Below are positions 34,610 through 43,528 of a DNA stretch of 64,000 nt, in pieces. Made by a program: the position numbers and the translations under genes. The DNA is from an uncultured Muribaculaceae bacterium (GTDB lineage Bacteria > Bacteroidota > Bacteroidia > Bacteroidales > Muribaculaceae): the NCBI GenBank assembly GCA_910578385.1, contig CAJTQV010000003.1, forward strand, positions 1-64,000. The letters are read 5' to 3'. The notes beneath the pieces are model-generated. The model made no database searches, had not been told where the DNA came from, and was given only the letters and a program-made list of their open reading frames with translations. Numbering within the stretch: position 1 is the stretch's first letter; every line of letters starts with the position of its first letter.

Positions 34610-35608
34610 CGGGCCGCATAGTTGCTGGACCACAATCTCTTCGAACTGTTCGTTCTGCCACACAGTAGAGTCGGCGAGAACAAGCATTACCGGTATGCGG
34701 AGACGCAGCGCGAGATCCTTGGCTTTTTCCGAGCCGAGAGCCATCATGGATGTTGCGAAAGCGTCGGCGCTCATCGCCGTTGCAGAGATCACGGTGGCGC
34801 TGAGCACGTCAGTGCGTGCCGGGCGTCCGGTTGTGGCCGATATGGTGTGCCCGTATGCGCCTTGGGCATCGCGGTGGAAATTGCGGTAGTCGCCCGATGT
34901 GGCCATGCCACGGTAGGTTATAGCCACGACGCACTGGGAGTCGTGACGTATTGAATCGGACGTGAAAGGACGGTCGATCGACACTCGCCATTTCTCTCCC
35001 GACGGAGAAAGTCCCGAGCACCGGATCTCGCCACCGATTTCAACCAGATAATCATTTATGCCGTTGCGTTGCAGCATCTCGCCCACGCGGTCGCAGCCGT
35101 AACCCTTGGCTATGGCCGAGAAATTGAACTCTATGCGCGGGTCATCCTTCACAAGCATATTGTTCTCGATATGAGTCTTGGTTATGCCTGTGAACCGGAG
35201 CAACGAGTCGATGCGGAGGGTGTCGGCCGTGGCCTTGTGCCCCTTGCCGAATCCCCATGCCGTTATCAGCGGCCCGAGGGTCGGGTCGAATGCACCCTTG
35301 GTCACGCCGTTCACGATTCTCGACATCTCATACACACGCCGGTAATTGCTGTCGAGCGGCAGCTGTTCCCCCGCGTTCAGGCGGCTTGCGAGCGAAGTCG
35401 GGTCGAACACATTGAGCGAAGCGCCGACATCGCGGAGCGTGGCCATGATGCTGTCGGACATGTCACGGTCCGCGCGGTAGGTTATATGATATGTCGTGTG
35501 CCACACCATACCCTCGTCCTGCCGGAAGCGGTCACTCTCACACGACACAGATAACGTTGATGCTGAGACAATAAATAATGCTGTCAGCGATTTGAAAATC
35601 CTTCTCAT
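34595..35608 (-). CDS. apbE: ApbE-type FAD:protein FMN transferase
   Basis: 337 residues. The lipobox ends LSVSC (Cys about 23), so it is a membrane-anchored lipoprotein. ApbE features include ITAWGFGKG, FNFSAIAKGYGCDRVGEMLQ, YLVEIGGEIRCSGLSP and the metal/substrate loop ATTGRPARTDVLSATVISATAMSADAFAT. It attaches FMN covalently to threonine in targets such as NQR and RNF subunits. Its end overlaps the convergent patatin gene by 15 bases. Confidence 0.93.
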   Translation of the reverse strand: MRRIFKSLTALFIVSASTLSVSCESDRFRQDEGMVWHTTYHITYRADRDMSDSIMATLRDVGASLNVFDPTSLASRLNAGEQLPLDSNYRRVYEMSRIVNGVTKGAFDPTLGPLITAWGFGKGHKATADTLRIDSLLRFTGITKTHIENNMLVKDDPRIEFNFSAIAKGYGCDRVGEMLQRNGINDYLVEIGGEIRCSGLSPSGEKWRVSIDRPFTSDSIRHDSQCVVAITYRGMATSGDYRNFHRDAQGAYGHTISATTGRPARTDVLSATVISATAMSADAFATSMMALGSEKAKDLALRLRIPVMLVLADSTVWQNEQFEEIVVQQLCGPSVSE

Positions 35609-35838
35609 GAGTCAGATAATAAGTTGTTTTCGGTCCTGATTTAAGATAAAAGTAGATTTTTGTCTGAAATATTTGGTAAATTTACAAAAAACAATTAAAT
35701 TTACCGTACATATAGGAAATAAATATGTTAAATTCGTAAAAACAAAGTTTAACAACAAACCAAAACTAAGTTATAACCATCTAAATCTGAAGTGAAGTTG
35801 ACGCAACATCAGCAACACACACCTAAAAACATTGAACT

Positions 35839-36429
35839 ATGAAGGAATCATTTGTTTTTTTGGCCGAAGGATTCGAGGAGGTGGAGGCGCTCACGGCCGT
35901 AGATGTACTCCGCCGCGCGGGAATGCCCGTGAAAACAGTCTCGATCACCAGTTCACAACTTGTTACCGGAGCGCATGGCATCACGGTAAAAGCAGATGTA
36001 ATCTATGACAGTACCATGTTCAAGGATCCGGCATGGCTCATCTTGCCCGGCGGACTTCCCGGAGCTGACCATCTCCATGACTATTCGCCGCTGCTCGGAC
36101 TTCTCCGTCAGCAGTGTGAGTCGCGCCATGGCCGTATAGCGGCTATATGTGCCGCTCCGGCTGTAGTGCTCGGTGAGGAGGGACTTCTAAAGGGACGCAC
36201 CGCAACTTGCTATCCCGGATTCGAGGATAAGCTCAAGGGGGCAAAATATGTCGACACCGCAGTCGTATCGGACGACAAGTTTGTGCTCGGCAACGGCCCG
36301 GCATCAGCACTGCCTTGGGCACTCGCTATCGTGGCGAAGGAACTCGGAGAGGCTAAATCGTTCAACATCGCGAACCAGATGCTTCTCTATCCTCTCAGCA
36401 CAGAGCATCCCGACAATATTTTCGGTTGA
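35839..36429 (+). CDS. DJ-1/PfpI family protein
   Basis: 196 residues. It has LAEGFEEVEALTAVDVLRRAG at the N-terminus with Glu about 15, the nucleophilic elbow AAICAAP (Cys about 103), and a C-terminal GPASALPWALAIV. Family members act as glyoxalases/deglycases, chaperones or oxidative stress sensors; 4-methyl-5(beta-hydroxyethyl)-thiazole monophosphate synthesis names are legacy. The 35609-35838 gap upstream is AT-rich and holds no gene. Confidence 0.9.
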   Translation: MKESFVFLAEGFEEVEALTAVDVLRRAGMPVKTVSITSSQLVTGAHGITVKADVIYDSTMFKDPAWLILPGGLPGADHLHDYSPLLGLLRQQCESRHGRIAAICAAPAVVLGEEGLLKGRTATCYPGFEDKLKGAKYVDTAVVSDDKFVLGNGPASALPWALAIVAKELGEAKSFNIANQMLLYPLSTEHPDNIFG

Positions 36430-36504
36430 ACACGCTGTCTGAACTGTAACAGCAGCGCAGCCTGCATAAGAAACCAAAGAAAGCGATTAACGATTAAATC
36501 GTAA

Positions 36505-37107
36505 ATGGACATCTACTACACAATCGAGAGACCCGGCTCGTCAAAATATACAGAGAAGATGAGCCGGTTTCTCTCGTTTGCTTTGCCCGTCAGCACGGCC
36601 GAGGAGGCGAAGCAGGCGGTGAAACGCTATCAGAACGAATATCATGACTCGCGCCATGTATGCTGGGCCTACATGCTCGGCCCGTCGCGCACGGAGTGGC
36701 AGCTCAACGACAACGGTGAACCGTCGGGCACAGCCGGCAAGCCGATATTAGGTCAGATAAACAGTCTTGAGCTGACCGACGTATTGGTGATAGTGGTGCG
36801 CTACTTCGGCGGTATCAAGCTCGGCACCTCGGGTCTGATTGCCGCATACCGCGAGGCGGCGCGTCTCGCCCTTGAGGATGCCGGCCGTCGTGAATGCCGC
36901 GAGATGCGGCGTCTGAGCGTCGGGTTCTCATACGAGACAGCCGACAGCGTGATGCGGATCATAAAGAATCCGGATGTGAACATAATCGAGAAGACATTCG
37001 ACAATCTGTGTCATGCCCTGATAGAGTTTCCGCTCGATCTCGAAGAGGAGCTTACAGGACGGCTTTCCAAGGTGGAGGGCATAATGATTGACCCTGCCGA
37101 CCCCTGA
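36505..37107 (+). CDS. YigZ/IMPACT family protein
   Basis: 200 residues. N-terminal IMPACT domain (WQLNDNGEPSGTAGKPIL and VVIVVRYFGGIKLGTSGLI, about 70-115) and a C-terminal DUF1949-type ferredoxin-like domain. Family proteins are thought to bind RNA or ribosomes. The last five codons are part of a 16-base direct duplication that continues past the stop. Confidence 0.92.
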   Translation: MDIYYTIERPGSSKYTEKMSRFLSFALPVSTAEEAKQAVKRYQNEYHDSRHVCWAYMLGPSRTEWQLNDNGEPSGTAGKPILGQINSLELTDVLVIVVRYFGGIKLGTSGLIAAYREAARLALEDAGRRECREMRRLSVGFSYETADSVMRIIKNPDVNIIEKTFDNLCHALIEFPLDLEEELTGRLSKVEGIMIDPADP

Positions 37108-37127
37108 TTGCCCCTGCCGACCCCTGA
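37092..37127. repeat. 16-bp direct duplication at the YigZ-family gene end
   Basis: CCCTGCCGACCCCTGA occurs at 37092-37107, including the stop codon, and again at 37112-37127. Confidence 0.7.
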
Positions 37128-37152
37128 ATTTTATAAAATCAGGGCATTTTTT
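37122..37152 (+). terminator. Terminator after the YigZ-family gene
   Basis: CCCTG / CAGGG arms around a self-complementary ATTTTATAAAAT, followed by CATTTTTT. It reuses the second copy of the duplicated motif. Confidence 0.55.
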
Positions 37153-37255
37153 GCGAAATATCTGTCTGAAATTGTGATTAATTCAAAAAAAATTACGATA
37201 TTTGCATTGCAAAATGCGGATGAATGGTCTGGTACTGTTGATTTGCACGATGCAA

Positions 37256-37283
37256 TTGGTTGAATCATAAATGTTTAACTTTG
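37256..37283 (+). promoter_or_regulatory. Candidate promoter of the HU gene
   Basis: TAACTTTG at 37276-37283, about 75 bases before the HU start, with a TTG at 37256-37258 (17-base spacer, shorter than usual). The 37153-37357 gap holds no gene. Confidence 0.4.
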
Positions 37284-37357
37284 TGGTTTCGGCGCTTTTG
37301 GTGTCGAACGGATAGATTTGGGACTAAAACAGACAAATCTTAAACAGATATATTAAA

Positions 37358-37633
37358 ATGACAAAGGCAGATATCGTAACCGAAATTTCTCGCAGTACCG
37401 GCCTTGAGAAGGCTGCAGTGCTCGCTACTGTTGAAAAGTTCATGGAAGTCGTTAAAGACTCGATGGCAGGCGGCAACAACGTTTACCTTCGCGGCTTCGG
37501 CAGCTTCGTGGTAAAGACCCGCAAGGAGAAGACCGCGAGAAACATTTCGCGTAATACGACCATCAAGATTCCGGAGCACAAAGTTCCGACTTTCAAGCCC
37601 TCTAAGGTTTTCCTTGAGGAAGTGAAGAAATAA
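37358..37633 (+). CDS. HU/IHF-family DNA-binding protein
   Basis: 91 residues, standard length for an HU monomer. MTKADIVTEISRSTGLEKAAV, the beta-arm entry GFGSFVVKTRKEKTARN and VPTFKPSKVFLEEV match the family. It bends DNA as a nucleoid protein. It is first in the HU / COX24-like / RNase G cluster; a strong hairpin follows its stop. Confidence 0.95.
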   Translation: MTKADIVTEISRSTGLEKAAVLATVEKFMEVVKDSMAGGNNVYLRGFGSFVVKTRKEKTARNISRNTTIKIPEHKVPTFKPSKVFLEEVKK

Positions 37634-37678
37634 TGAGACCCATTTCTCACCGGGTCCCGGCCCGGTGAGAGCGTCTCA
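37634..37678 (+). terminator. Nested hairpin between HU and the COX24-like gene
   Basis: Inner arms TCTCACCGGG / CCCGGTGAGA (37645-37654, 37661-37670) and outer TGAGAC / GTCTCA (37634-37639, 37673-37678). There is no U-tract, so it may be a partial terminator or mRNA stability/processing element that sets HU above the downstream genes. Confidence 0.5.
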
Positions 37679-37707
37679 AACAGTTTAATCAATAAAAGTT
37701 ATCAATT

Positions 37708-37797
37708 ATGCCCAGCGGAAAGAAGAGAAAAGGTCACAAGATGGCCACTCACAAGCGTAAGAAAAGACTGAGAAAGAACCGTCATAAGAAGAAATAA
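37708..37797 (+). CDS. COX24/AURKAIP1-like basic micro-protein
   Basis: 29 residues, beginning MPSGKKRKGHKMATHKRKK; 18 of 29 are Lys, Arg or His. The HKMATHKRKKRLRKNRHKKK pattern matches the COX24/AURKAIP1 (mitoribosomal mS38-like) C-terminal domain annotated as a tiny Bacteroidetes ribosome-associated protein. It is placed between HU and RNase G. Very likely translated and ribosome-associated, which is family knowledge rather than something shown here. Confidence 0.85.
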   Translation: MPSGKKRKGHKMATHKRKKRLRKNRHKKK

Positions 37798-37987
37798 GCA
37801 GATTTCTTCTATTGCGTGAACAGCCGGCACCGGGGCGCTGTCCGCCGCACAGCAGGCGCACGCCCCATGCCGATAAAAGAACAAACCGATCATCGCCACG
37901 GCATGAGCAAGTTTGTTCTTTTTAATTATAGACGGTCCGCCATGGCCATCGTGGTCGTGAGCGGGTCAAACCATCATCACACTTAGT

Positions 37988-39613
37988 ATGAAAAGCGAAT
38001 TAGTAGTTGACGTCAGCCAGGAGGACATATCGATTGCCCTGCTGGAAGACTCCCGTCTGGTCTCGCTCCAGAAAGAGAGCCGCAACATCGCCTATGCGGT
38101 GGGTGACCTCTATCTGGCGAAAGTCAAGAAGATCATGCCGGGTCTGAATGCCGCATTTGTGGATGTGGGCTATGAAAAGGACGCTTTTCTTCATTATCTT
38201 GACCTCGGACCTCAGTTCAGTTCCTATGGTGCCTTCCTTGAGGAGGCGTTCCAGGACCGCAAGAAGGTTCCGTCGGTCTCCCGGCAGAAACTTCAGCCTG
38301 ACATCCCCAAGCAGGGAACAATCCAGACAGTCCTCCAGCCCGGTCAGCAGCTCCTCGTGCAGATTGCAAAGGAGCCGATCTCATCAAAGGGACCCCGGTT
38401 GACAACTGAAATATCCTTCACGGGACGTTTCATGGTGCTCATGCCGTTTGGCGATAAAATCTCGGTGTCGCAGAAAATCAAGTCGACCGAAGAGAAAATA
38501 CGTCTCCGCCAGCTCATAGGCAGCATCAAGCCCAAAGGATTCAGCGTGATTGTACGCACATCGGCAGAAAACAAACGTGTCGCCGAACTAAACAACGAGC
38601 TCCGCACGCTCCTCAAGAACTGGGAGGAGTCGGTGGCAAAGATGCAGCGCAGCAAGGCTCCCGCGCTCATCTACGAGGAGGACTCGCGCGCCGTGAGCGT
38701 GATACGCGACATGTTCAGCCCAAATTTTGAGAACATATATGTGAATCATGCAGAGACTTTCACGCAGATTCAGAATTATGTGGCTCTCATCTCGCCCGAG
38801 AATAAAGAGATTGTAAAGCTTTATTCGAAAGACACGCCGATTTTCGACAATTTCAACATCACGCGACAGATCAAGAGCAGTTTCGGAAAGACAGTGTCGT
38901 TCCGCTCGGGTGCATACCTCATCATAGAGAGCACCGAGGCGCTCCATGTGATCGATGTCAATTCCGGAAACCGCAGCAAGGCATGTCCCGACCAGGAGTC
39001 GAACGCGCTCGATGTGAATCTGAAAGCCGCCGACGAGATTGCCCGCCAGCTGCGTCTGCGCGACATGGGTGGTATTATCGTGGTCGATTTCATCGATATG
39101 GGCAAGGCGGAGCACCGCCAGCAGCTCTACGACCACATGCGCGAGGTCATGGCAAATGACAGGGCACGCCACAATATTCTGCCTCTCAGTAAATTCGGAC
39201 TGATGCAGATCACGCGTCAGCGTGTGCGCCCGGCTCTCGACATCACCACAAACGAGTCATGTCCCTCCTGCTTCGGAAAGGGTGAGGTGTCGGCCTCGAT
39301 TCTCTTCACCGACAAACTGGAGGAGAAGATTGAATATCTGGTCGAGCATCTGAAGGTCAAGAAGTTCAATATGTACATCCATCCGTTTGTCGAGGCTTAT
39401 GTCAAGAAGGGCGTCTTCTCGCTCTATGGCAAATGGAAGCGGAAGTACGGACGCGGATTCAAGGTCATCGCCGACGAGTCGCTGGCCTACCTGCAATACA
39501 AGGTCTTCGACCCCGACGGCAAGGAGATAGATGTCAAGGAGGAAAGCGACATGAGCACGAGTCAGAGCAAGAACCGTGTGCGTGTCAAGAACCGCGACAA
39601 TGAAGAAAACTGA
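37988..39613 (+). CDS. rng: Ribonuclease G/E family endoribonuclease
   Basis: 541 residues, close to RNase G length with no RNase E-type scaffold tail. An S1 RNA-binding domain lies near residues 35-130, then the RNase E/G catalytic domain with metal-binding LHVIDVNSGNRS (Asp about 322) and IIVVDFIDM, and the zinc-link motif CPSCFGKG. Acts in rRNA 5' maturation and mRNA decay. Downstream of HU and the COX24-like gene; followed by a strong terminator. The 190-base gap before it holds no gene. Confidence 0.95.
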   Translation: MKSELVVDVSQEDISIALLEDSRLVSLQKESRNIAYAVGDLYLAKVKKIMPGLNAAFVDVGYEKDAFLHYLDLGPQFSSYGAFLEEAFQDRKKVPSVSRQKLQPDIPKQGTIQTVLQPGQQLLVQIAKEPISSKGPRLTTEISFTGRFMVLMPFGDKISVSQKIKSTEEKIRLRQLIGSIKPKGFSVIVRTSAENKRVAELNNELRTLLKNWEESVAKMQRSKAPALIYEEDSRAVSVIRDMFSPNFENIYVNHAETFTQIQNYVALISPENKEIVKLYSKDTPIFDNFNITRQIKSSFGKTVSFRSGAYLIIESTEALHVIDVNSGNRSKACPDQESNALDVNLKAADEIARQLRLRDMGGIIVVDFIDMGKAEHRQQLYDHMREVMANDRARHNILPLSKFGLMQITRQRVRPALDITTNESCPSCFGKGEVSASILFTDKLEEKIEYLVEHLKVKKFNMYIHPFVEAYVKKGVFSLYGKWKRKYGRGFKVIADESLAYLQYKVFDPDGKEIDVKEESDMSTSQSKNRVRVKNRDNEEN

Positions 39614-39631
39614 TTCTTACGGTTATTTAGC

Positions 39632-39664
39632 AAAAGGGAGCGCCGAGGCGCTCCCTTTTAGTTG
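39632..39664 (+). terminator. Terminator of the RNase G gene
   Basis: 13-bp perfect arms AAAAGGGAGCGCC / GGCGCTCCCTTTT (39632-39644, 39647-39659) with a 2-base loop; a bidirectional shape. Confidence 0.8.
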
Positions 39665-39710
39665 ATAACATATTGGGGTTCATTGGGGGGTAATCCGATA
39701 AATCAGGATA

Positions 39711-39740
39711 AATCCCGATAAATCAGGATTTATCGGGATT
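39711..39740 (-). terminator. Terminator overlapping the folC stop codon
   Basis: 14-bp perfect arms AATCCCGATAAATC / GATTTATCGGGATT (39711-39724, 39727-39740); the right arm encodes the end of FolC. A partial third copy of the motif lies just to the left. Confidence 0.6.
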
Positions 39741-41069
39741 GGCAAGATAGTCGGCGACTATGAAGGTGCTGCCGCCGATGTAGATTATGTCGTCGGGGGC
39801 GGCATCTGCATGCGCCGCCTTGGCTGCCTCTCTCACTGTCGGGTAGCCCGTAGCTTCGAGTCCGCGGGCTTTGCAACGCTGCTCGACCTCGTGCCAGGGC
39901 ATGGCGCGTGGTATCTGCGCCTGGGTGGCGTAGTAGCACGCGTCGGCAGGAAACATCGGCAGGATATGGTCAACATCCTTGTCAGATACAAAGCCGATCA
40001 CAAATCTCAACCGTGCATTTCTCTCCTTGTTGTCCTTCCCATCATTCATGTTGCGGTCTTTGCAGCCATTCGCATTGCTGTCAGGTTCATTTGTAGTAGC
40101 GTTCTTGCGGTTGTCGATGAGCTGACGGAGCTGGGCGAGGTTGTAGGTGAGCCCTGCCTCGTTGTGGCCGGTGTCGCATATGGTGAGAGGTGTGCGTGAC
40201 ACGATTGTCCAGCGTCCGCGGAATCCTGTCAGTGCCTCGACCTCGCGGAAGCCTTGTTCCATCGCCTCCTGGCTGATCTCCACTCCGAGACGGCGCAGTT
40301 CGTCGAGTGCGACGCGGGCGGTGTTGACATTCTTCTTCTGGTAGTCGCCTGTCAGGGAGCAGTGCAACGCCTCGTTAGCATTGTCGTCCACCTCGCGGTA
40401 TGCCTCGCGGAGCGGAGCGTTGACTTCGGCGGCTTTGGCGCGGAAAACCGGTTCGGTCTCCGAAGTGGCCTCACCGATTACAGCCGGTATGCCGGGTTTG
40501 ATTATTCCGGCCTTTTCTCCGGCTATCTTTTCGAGCGTGTCACCAAGGAATTGCGTATGGTCTTTAGAGATGTTGGTTATGACGCTGAGCAGGGGAGTTA
40601 TTATGTTGGTCGAGTCGAGACGGCCACCCATGCCGACCTCTATCACGGCATAGTCCACCTCCATCTCGGCAAACCAGTCGAAGGCCATCATCATGGTCAG
40701 CTCGAAGAAGGAGGGTTTGTCGCCCGTGTAGCCCGACTTCTTCCATTTCTCGACAAACCCGACTACTTTATCCTCGGGAATCATCTCGCCGTTGACCCTC
40801 ATGCGCTCGCGGAAGTCCACGAGATGCGGGGAAGTGTACAGAGCCGTGCGGTATCCCTGGCTCTGCAGGGTGGCGGCAATCAGGTTCGACACGCTTCCCT
40901 TGCCGTTGGTGCCGGCCACGTGAATGGCTTTCCAACGTCGGTGTGGGTTTCCGAAGTGTCTTGACAGCTCCTCGCTGCGTTCAAGACCCGGTTTATATGC
41001 TGCGGCTCCCACACGCGAGAACATGGGGAGCTGCGCGAAAAGCCAGTCTATAGCTTCCTTATATTCCAT
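39723..41069 (-). CDS. folC: Folylpolyglutamate synthase / dihydrofolate synthase
   Basis: 448 residues. Mur-ligase-type P-loop HVAGTNGKGSVSNLIAATLQ (about 49-68), VIEVGMGGRLDSTNI and SKDHTQFLGDTLEKIAGEKAGI are FolC signatures; a Lys/Asn/Asp-rich insertion lies at about 330-355. It adds glutamate to folates. Its ATG overlaps the end of the preceding chromate transporter gene by 11 bases, so they are co-transcribed. Confidence 0.95.
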   Translation of the reverse strand: MEYKEAIDWLFAQLPMFSRVGAAAYKPGLERSEELSRHFGNPHRRWKAIHVAGTNGKGSVSNLIAATLQSQGYRTALYTSPHLVDFRERMRVNGEMIPEDKVVGFVEKWKKSGYTGDKPSFFELTMMMAFDWFAEMEVDYAVIEVGMGGRLDSTNIITPLLSVITNISKDHTQFLGDTLEKIAGEKAGIIKPGIPAVIGEATSETEPVFRAKAAEVNAPLREAYREVDDNANEALHCSLTGDYQKKNVNTARVALDELRRLGVEISQEAMEQGFREVEALTGFRGRWTIVSRTPLTICDTGHNEAGLTYNLAQLRQLIDNRKNATTNEPDSNANGCKDRNMNDGKDNKERNARLRFVIGFVSDKDVDHILPMFPADACYYATQAQIPRAMPWHEVEQRCKARGLEATGYPTVREAAKAAHADAAPDDIIYIGGSTFIVADYLANPDKS

Positions 41070-41670
41070 ATAGCAGATAGCCGGTTATTCCGGCCAGTAT
41101 TATTACTAAGATCGGATGAAATTTAATTGTACGGTTTTTCAGCTTGATCGGGAAATACACCAGGCAGAACGCGGCCACGCATATCAGGATGCTTGCCGTG
41201 AGCTGCGACGTCTCGCCGTTGGGGTTGAAGTTGGCGGAGTTCATGAGCATGATTGCCGCCGAGGCAATAAGCCCGACCACCACGGGGCGCAGTCCGGAGA
41301 ATATGGCCTTTATCACGCCGCTCTCCTGATGGCGCCGTATGAAATGCGAGCTGTAGAGCACGAGGAAGAATGAGGGTACGGTGACAGCCAACGTTGCCAG
41401 TATGGAGCCGAGAATGCCCCACAGTGGCGAAGCGAGAGCCGGGTCATAGCTTCCGGGTGCGACGAAGCCGATGTATGTCGCTGAATTTATACCGATAGGG
41501 CCGGGAGTCATCTGTGAGATGGCTACTATGTCGGTGAACATCTGCTCCGAAATCCAGCTGTTGTCCGACACGACAATCTTCTCGACGAGTGACAGCATGG
41601 CGTAGCCGCCACCGAATCCGAAGATGCCGATCTTTATATATGCCCAGATAAGTTTCCAGTAAATACCCAT
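41059..41670 (-). CDS. Chromate transporter family protein, short type (ChrA half, second of pair)
   Basis: 203 residues, six or so membrane helices, with the family N-terminus IKIGIFGFGGGYAMLSLVEKIVV and SQMTPGPIGINSATYIG. Short-chain CHR proteins work as pairs of homologous halves; the other half is the gene at 41790. The family exports chromate, but many gut-bacterial members have unknown physiological substrates. It overlaps folC by 11 bases. Confidence 0.9.
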   Translation of the reverse strand: MGIYWKLIWAYIKIGIFGFGGGYAMLSLVEKIVVSDNSWISEQMFTDIVAISQMTPGPIGINSATYIGFVAPGSYDPALASPLWGILGSILATLAVTVPSFFLVLYSSHFIRRHQESGVIKAIFSGLRPVVVGLIASAAIMLMNSANFNPNGETSQLTASILICVAAFCLVYFPIKLKNRTIKFHPILVIILAGITGYLLYGI

Positions 41671-41803
41671 TTTAGGTTTTAGGTTTTAGAGTTTAGGTTT
41701 TAGGCTTCAGGTGTTAGAGTTTAGGCTTTAGGCGTTAGAGTTTAGGTTTCAGTGTTTGATTTATATTGTCTGAATCTAAAGCCTAAAACCTAACGCCTAA
41801 CGC
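41671..41803. repeat. TTTAGG minisatellite between the two chromate transporter genes
   Basis: About eleven imperfect copies of a 6-7-base TTTAGG / TTTTAGG unit fill 41671-41754. A short inverted CCTAAAACCTAACGCCTAACG block follows at 41774-41803 and runs into the last codons of the downstream-coordinate gene, providing its stop codon. The two halves could pair in RNA. Confidence 0.75.
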
Positions 41804-42353
41804 CTCTCCTTCCGATTTTCCAGAAGATGTAGCCTCCGAGCGCGCCGAGAATGATGTAGAGGATGGGGTTGGACACGAATCCGAGGTCGAGCGAGATCAT
41901 CAGTGCCACTACCAGAGGTATCCATACCGTCTTCCACGAGAGCTTGGCGGCACGTGCCGAGGTCAGCACGGGAGCCACAATCAACGCTACCACCGCCGGG
42001 CGTATCCCCATGAATATCGAGGAAATCACGCGGTTGTTCTTGATCATGTCGGGCGTGAGGAAGATTGCAATAGCGAGAATTATCAGGAACGAGGGGAGGA
42101 TAGTTCCGGCCGCGGCGAGTATGCTTCCGCGCATTCCACGCATCTTGTCACCTACGGCTGTGGCGATGTTGACGGCGAGGATGCCCGGGAGCGACTGGGC
42201 TATAGCCAAAAGATCGAGAAAGTCATCTTTCTCGATCCAATGATGCTTGTCGACTATCTCGCGTTCGATTATCGAAATCATTGCCCAGCCTCCGCCGAAG
42301 GTGAAGGCCCCGATCTTGAAAAAGCTCGCGAACAGTTGCCAATATATGTTCAT
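41790..42353 (-). CDS. Chromate transporter family protein, short type (ChrA half, first of pair)
   Basis: 187 residues with the CHR family pattern FFKIGAFTFGGGWAMISIIE and LPGILAVNIATAVGDKMRG. It is the partner of the 41059 gene. Its final residues GRRGVRR and stop are encoded inside the TTTAGG-like repeat, so the natural C-terminus may have been altered by repeat expansion. 53 bases separate it from cydB. Confidence 0.9.
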   Translation of the reverse strand: MNIYWQLFASFFKIGAFTFGGGWAMISIIEREIVDKHHWIEKDDFLDLLAIAQSLPGILAVNIATAVGDKMRGMRGSILAAAGTILPSFLIILAIAIFLTPDMIKNNRVISSIFMGIRPAVVALIVAPVLTSARAAKLSWKTVWIPLVVALMISLDLGFVSNPILYIILGALGGYIFWKIGRRGVRR

Positions 42354-42406
42354 GATCAGCCTATGCTTATCAATCAGTGTCTATCAATCAGTTACTTTTT
42401 TATCAG

Positions 42407-43525
42407 TCAGTCCTTCTTGTCCATCTGTCTCCATACGTACCAGATGTATGCCAATACGAACGGAATGAAGAGCGAGGCGTAGCTCATGGCCGTGAGTGTG
42501 AACTCGGTCGATGAAGCGTTGCGGATGGTCAGCGAGCTCATCGGGTCGGTCAGAGAGGGGAGGAATGCGGTGTTGCCGTAGCCGGCCGCCCAGAAGAGCG
42601 AAATGACAGCGAGGAATGTTCCGAAGCCGGTGAACCATATTCCCGATGTGAAGCACTTCGAGAAGACTGAGCGGATCAGTCCGTAGAGCACAAGCACCAC
42701 GCCTAAGAGCAGAGTGGCGAGTTCCCACCAGTTGGAGGTCATGTTGTGGAAATACTTGTAGGGCATCTCGACCACTGAGGCATTGCGGCCGTCAGCTGTC
42801 AGCACCTCGTAGCCGGTAGCTGTGAAAAGCAGGGCGAGGAACACGAGGAAGAAGATCACGAAGATACTGCCTGTCACAAAGGCCATGCGGCGCAGTGTGA
42901 TGAAGAAATCGCCGTCGCTGTCGCCGAGGCGGTTCATCATGTAGAGACATGCCTGCATACATGCGAGGAAGAGCACCGCAACGCCGAGCACGAGGTTGCG
43001 GGCGTTGAAGATAGCCTCGAAGCCATGTGTGGAGGCCCACTGCGAGATTACGGGAGCCTGACCGGAGAGGATGTTGTCGCGGTTCACAGTGAATTCCGCG
43101 CCGAAGAAGAACATCGCCACAGCCACACCTAACAGGATTGTGCCCACGCTGCCGTTGATGAAGAGGAAAGCGTCGTAGGTGCGGGTGCCGTAGACGTTGC
43201 CTTTCTTGCGGCGGTACTCATAGCTCACGGCCTGGAGCACGAAGCTGAAGAGGATAAGGATCCATAGCCAGTATGCGCCGCCGAAGCAGGTTGAGTAATA
43301 GAGCGGGAACGATGCGAAGAACGCTCCGCCGAATGTAACGAGTGTTGTGAACGTAAGTTCCCACTTGCTGCCCATCGCGCCGATGATCTTGTCGCGGCGT
43401 TCCTCGGTGGTGCCGAGGCTGTAGAGCAGTGTCTGTCCGCCCTGCACCATGAGCAGGAAGACCAGTATTCCTCCGAGCACGGAGATAAGAAGCCACCAGT
43501 AGTTCTGAAGATATTCGAGTGTCAT
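42407..43525 (-). CDS. cydB: Cytochrome bd ubiquinol oxidase subunit II
   Basis: 372 residues, eight or more membrane helices. WWLLISVLGGILVFLLMVQGG, TFGGAFFASFPLYYST and LFASFLV-type helices match CydB. Works with CydA as high-affinity quinol oxidase, which lets Bacteroidales use nanomolar oxygen. The start is 3 bases after the cydA stop. Confidence 0.95.
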   Translation of the reverse strand: MTLEYLQNYWWLLISVLGGILVFLLMVQGGQTLLYSLGTTEERRDKIIGAMGSKWELTFTTLVTFGGAFFASFPLYYSTCFGGAYWLWILILFSFVLQAVSYEYRRKKGNVYGTRTYDAFLFINGSVGTILLGVAVAMFFFGAEFTVNRDNILSGQAPVISQWASTHGFEAIFNARNLVLGVAVLFLACMQACLYMMNRLGDSDGDFFITLRRMAFVTGSIFVIFFLVFLALLFTATGYEVLTADGRNASVVEMPYKYFHNMTSNWWELATLLLGVVLVLYGLIRSVFSKCFTSGIWFTGFGTFLAVISLFWAAGYGNTAFLPSLTDPMSSLTIRNASSTEFTLTAMSYASLFIPFVLAYIWYVWRQMDKKD

Positions 43526-43528
43526 GAC

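Noticed and set aside
40254..40964. 236-residue plus-strand ORF opposite folC
   Set aside because: Antisense shadow of FolC, whose P-loop and family motifs are on the minus strand.
41671..41803. CRISPR array or telomere
   Set aside because: Units are 6-7 bases with no spacers and the array is internal to a chromosome-like region.
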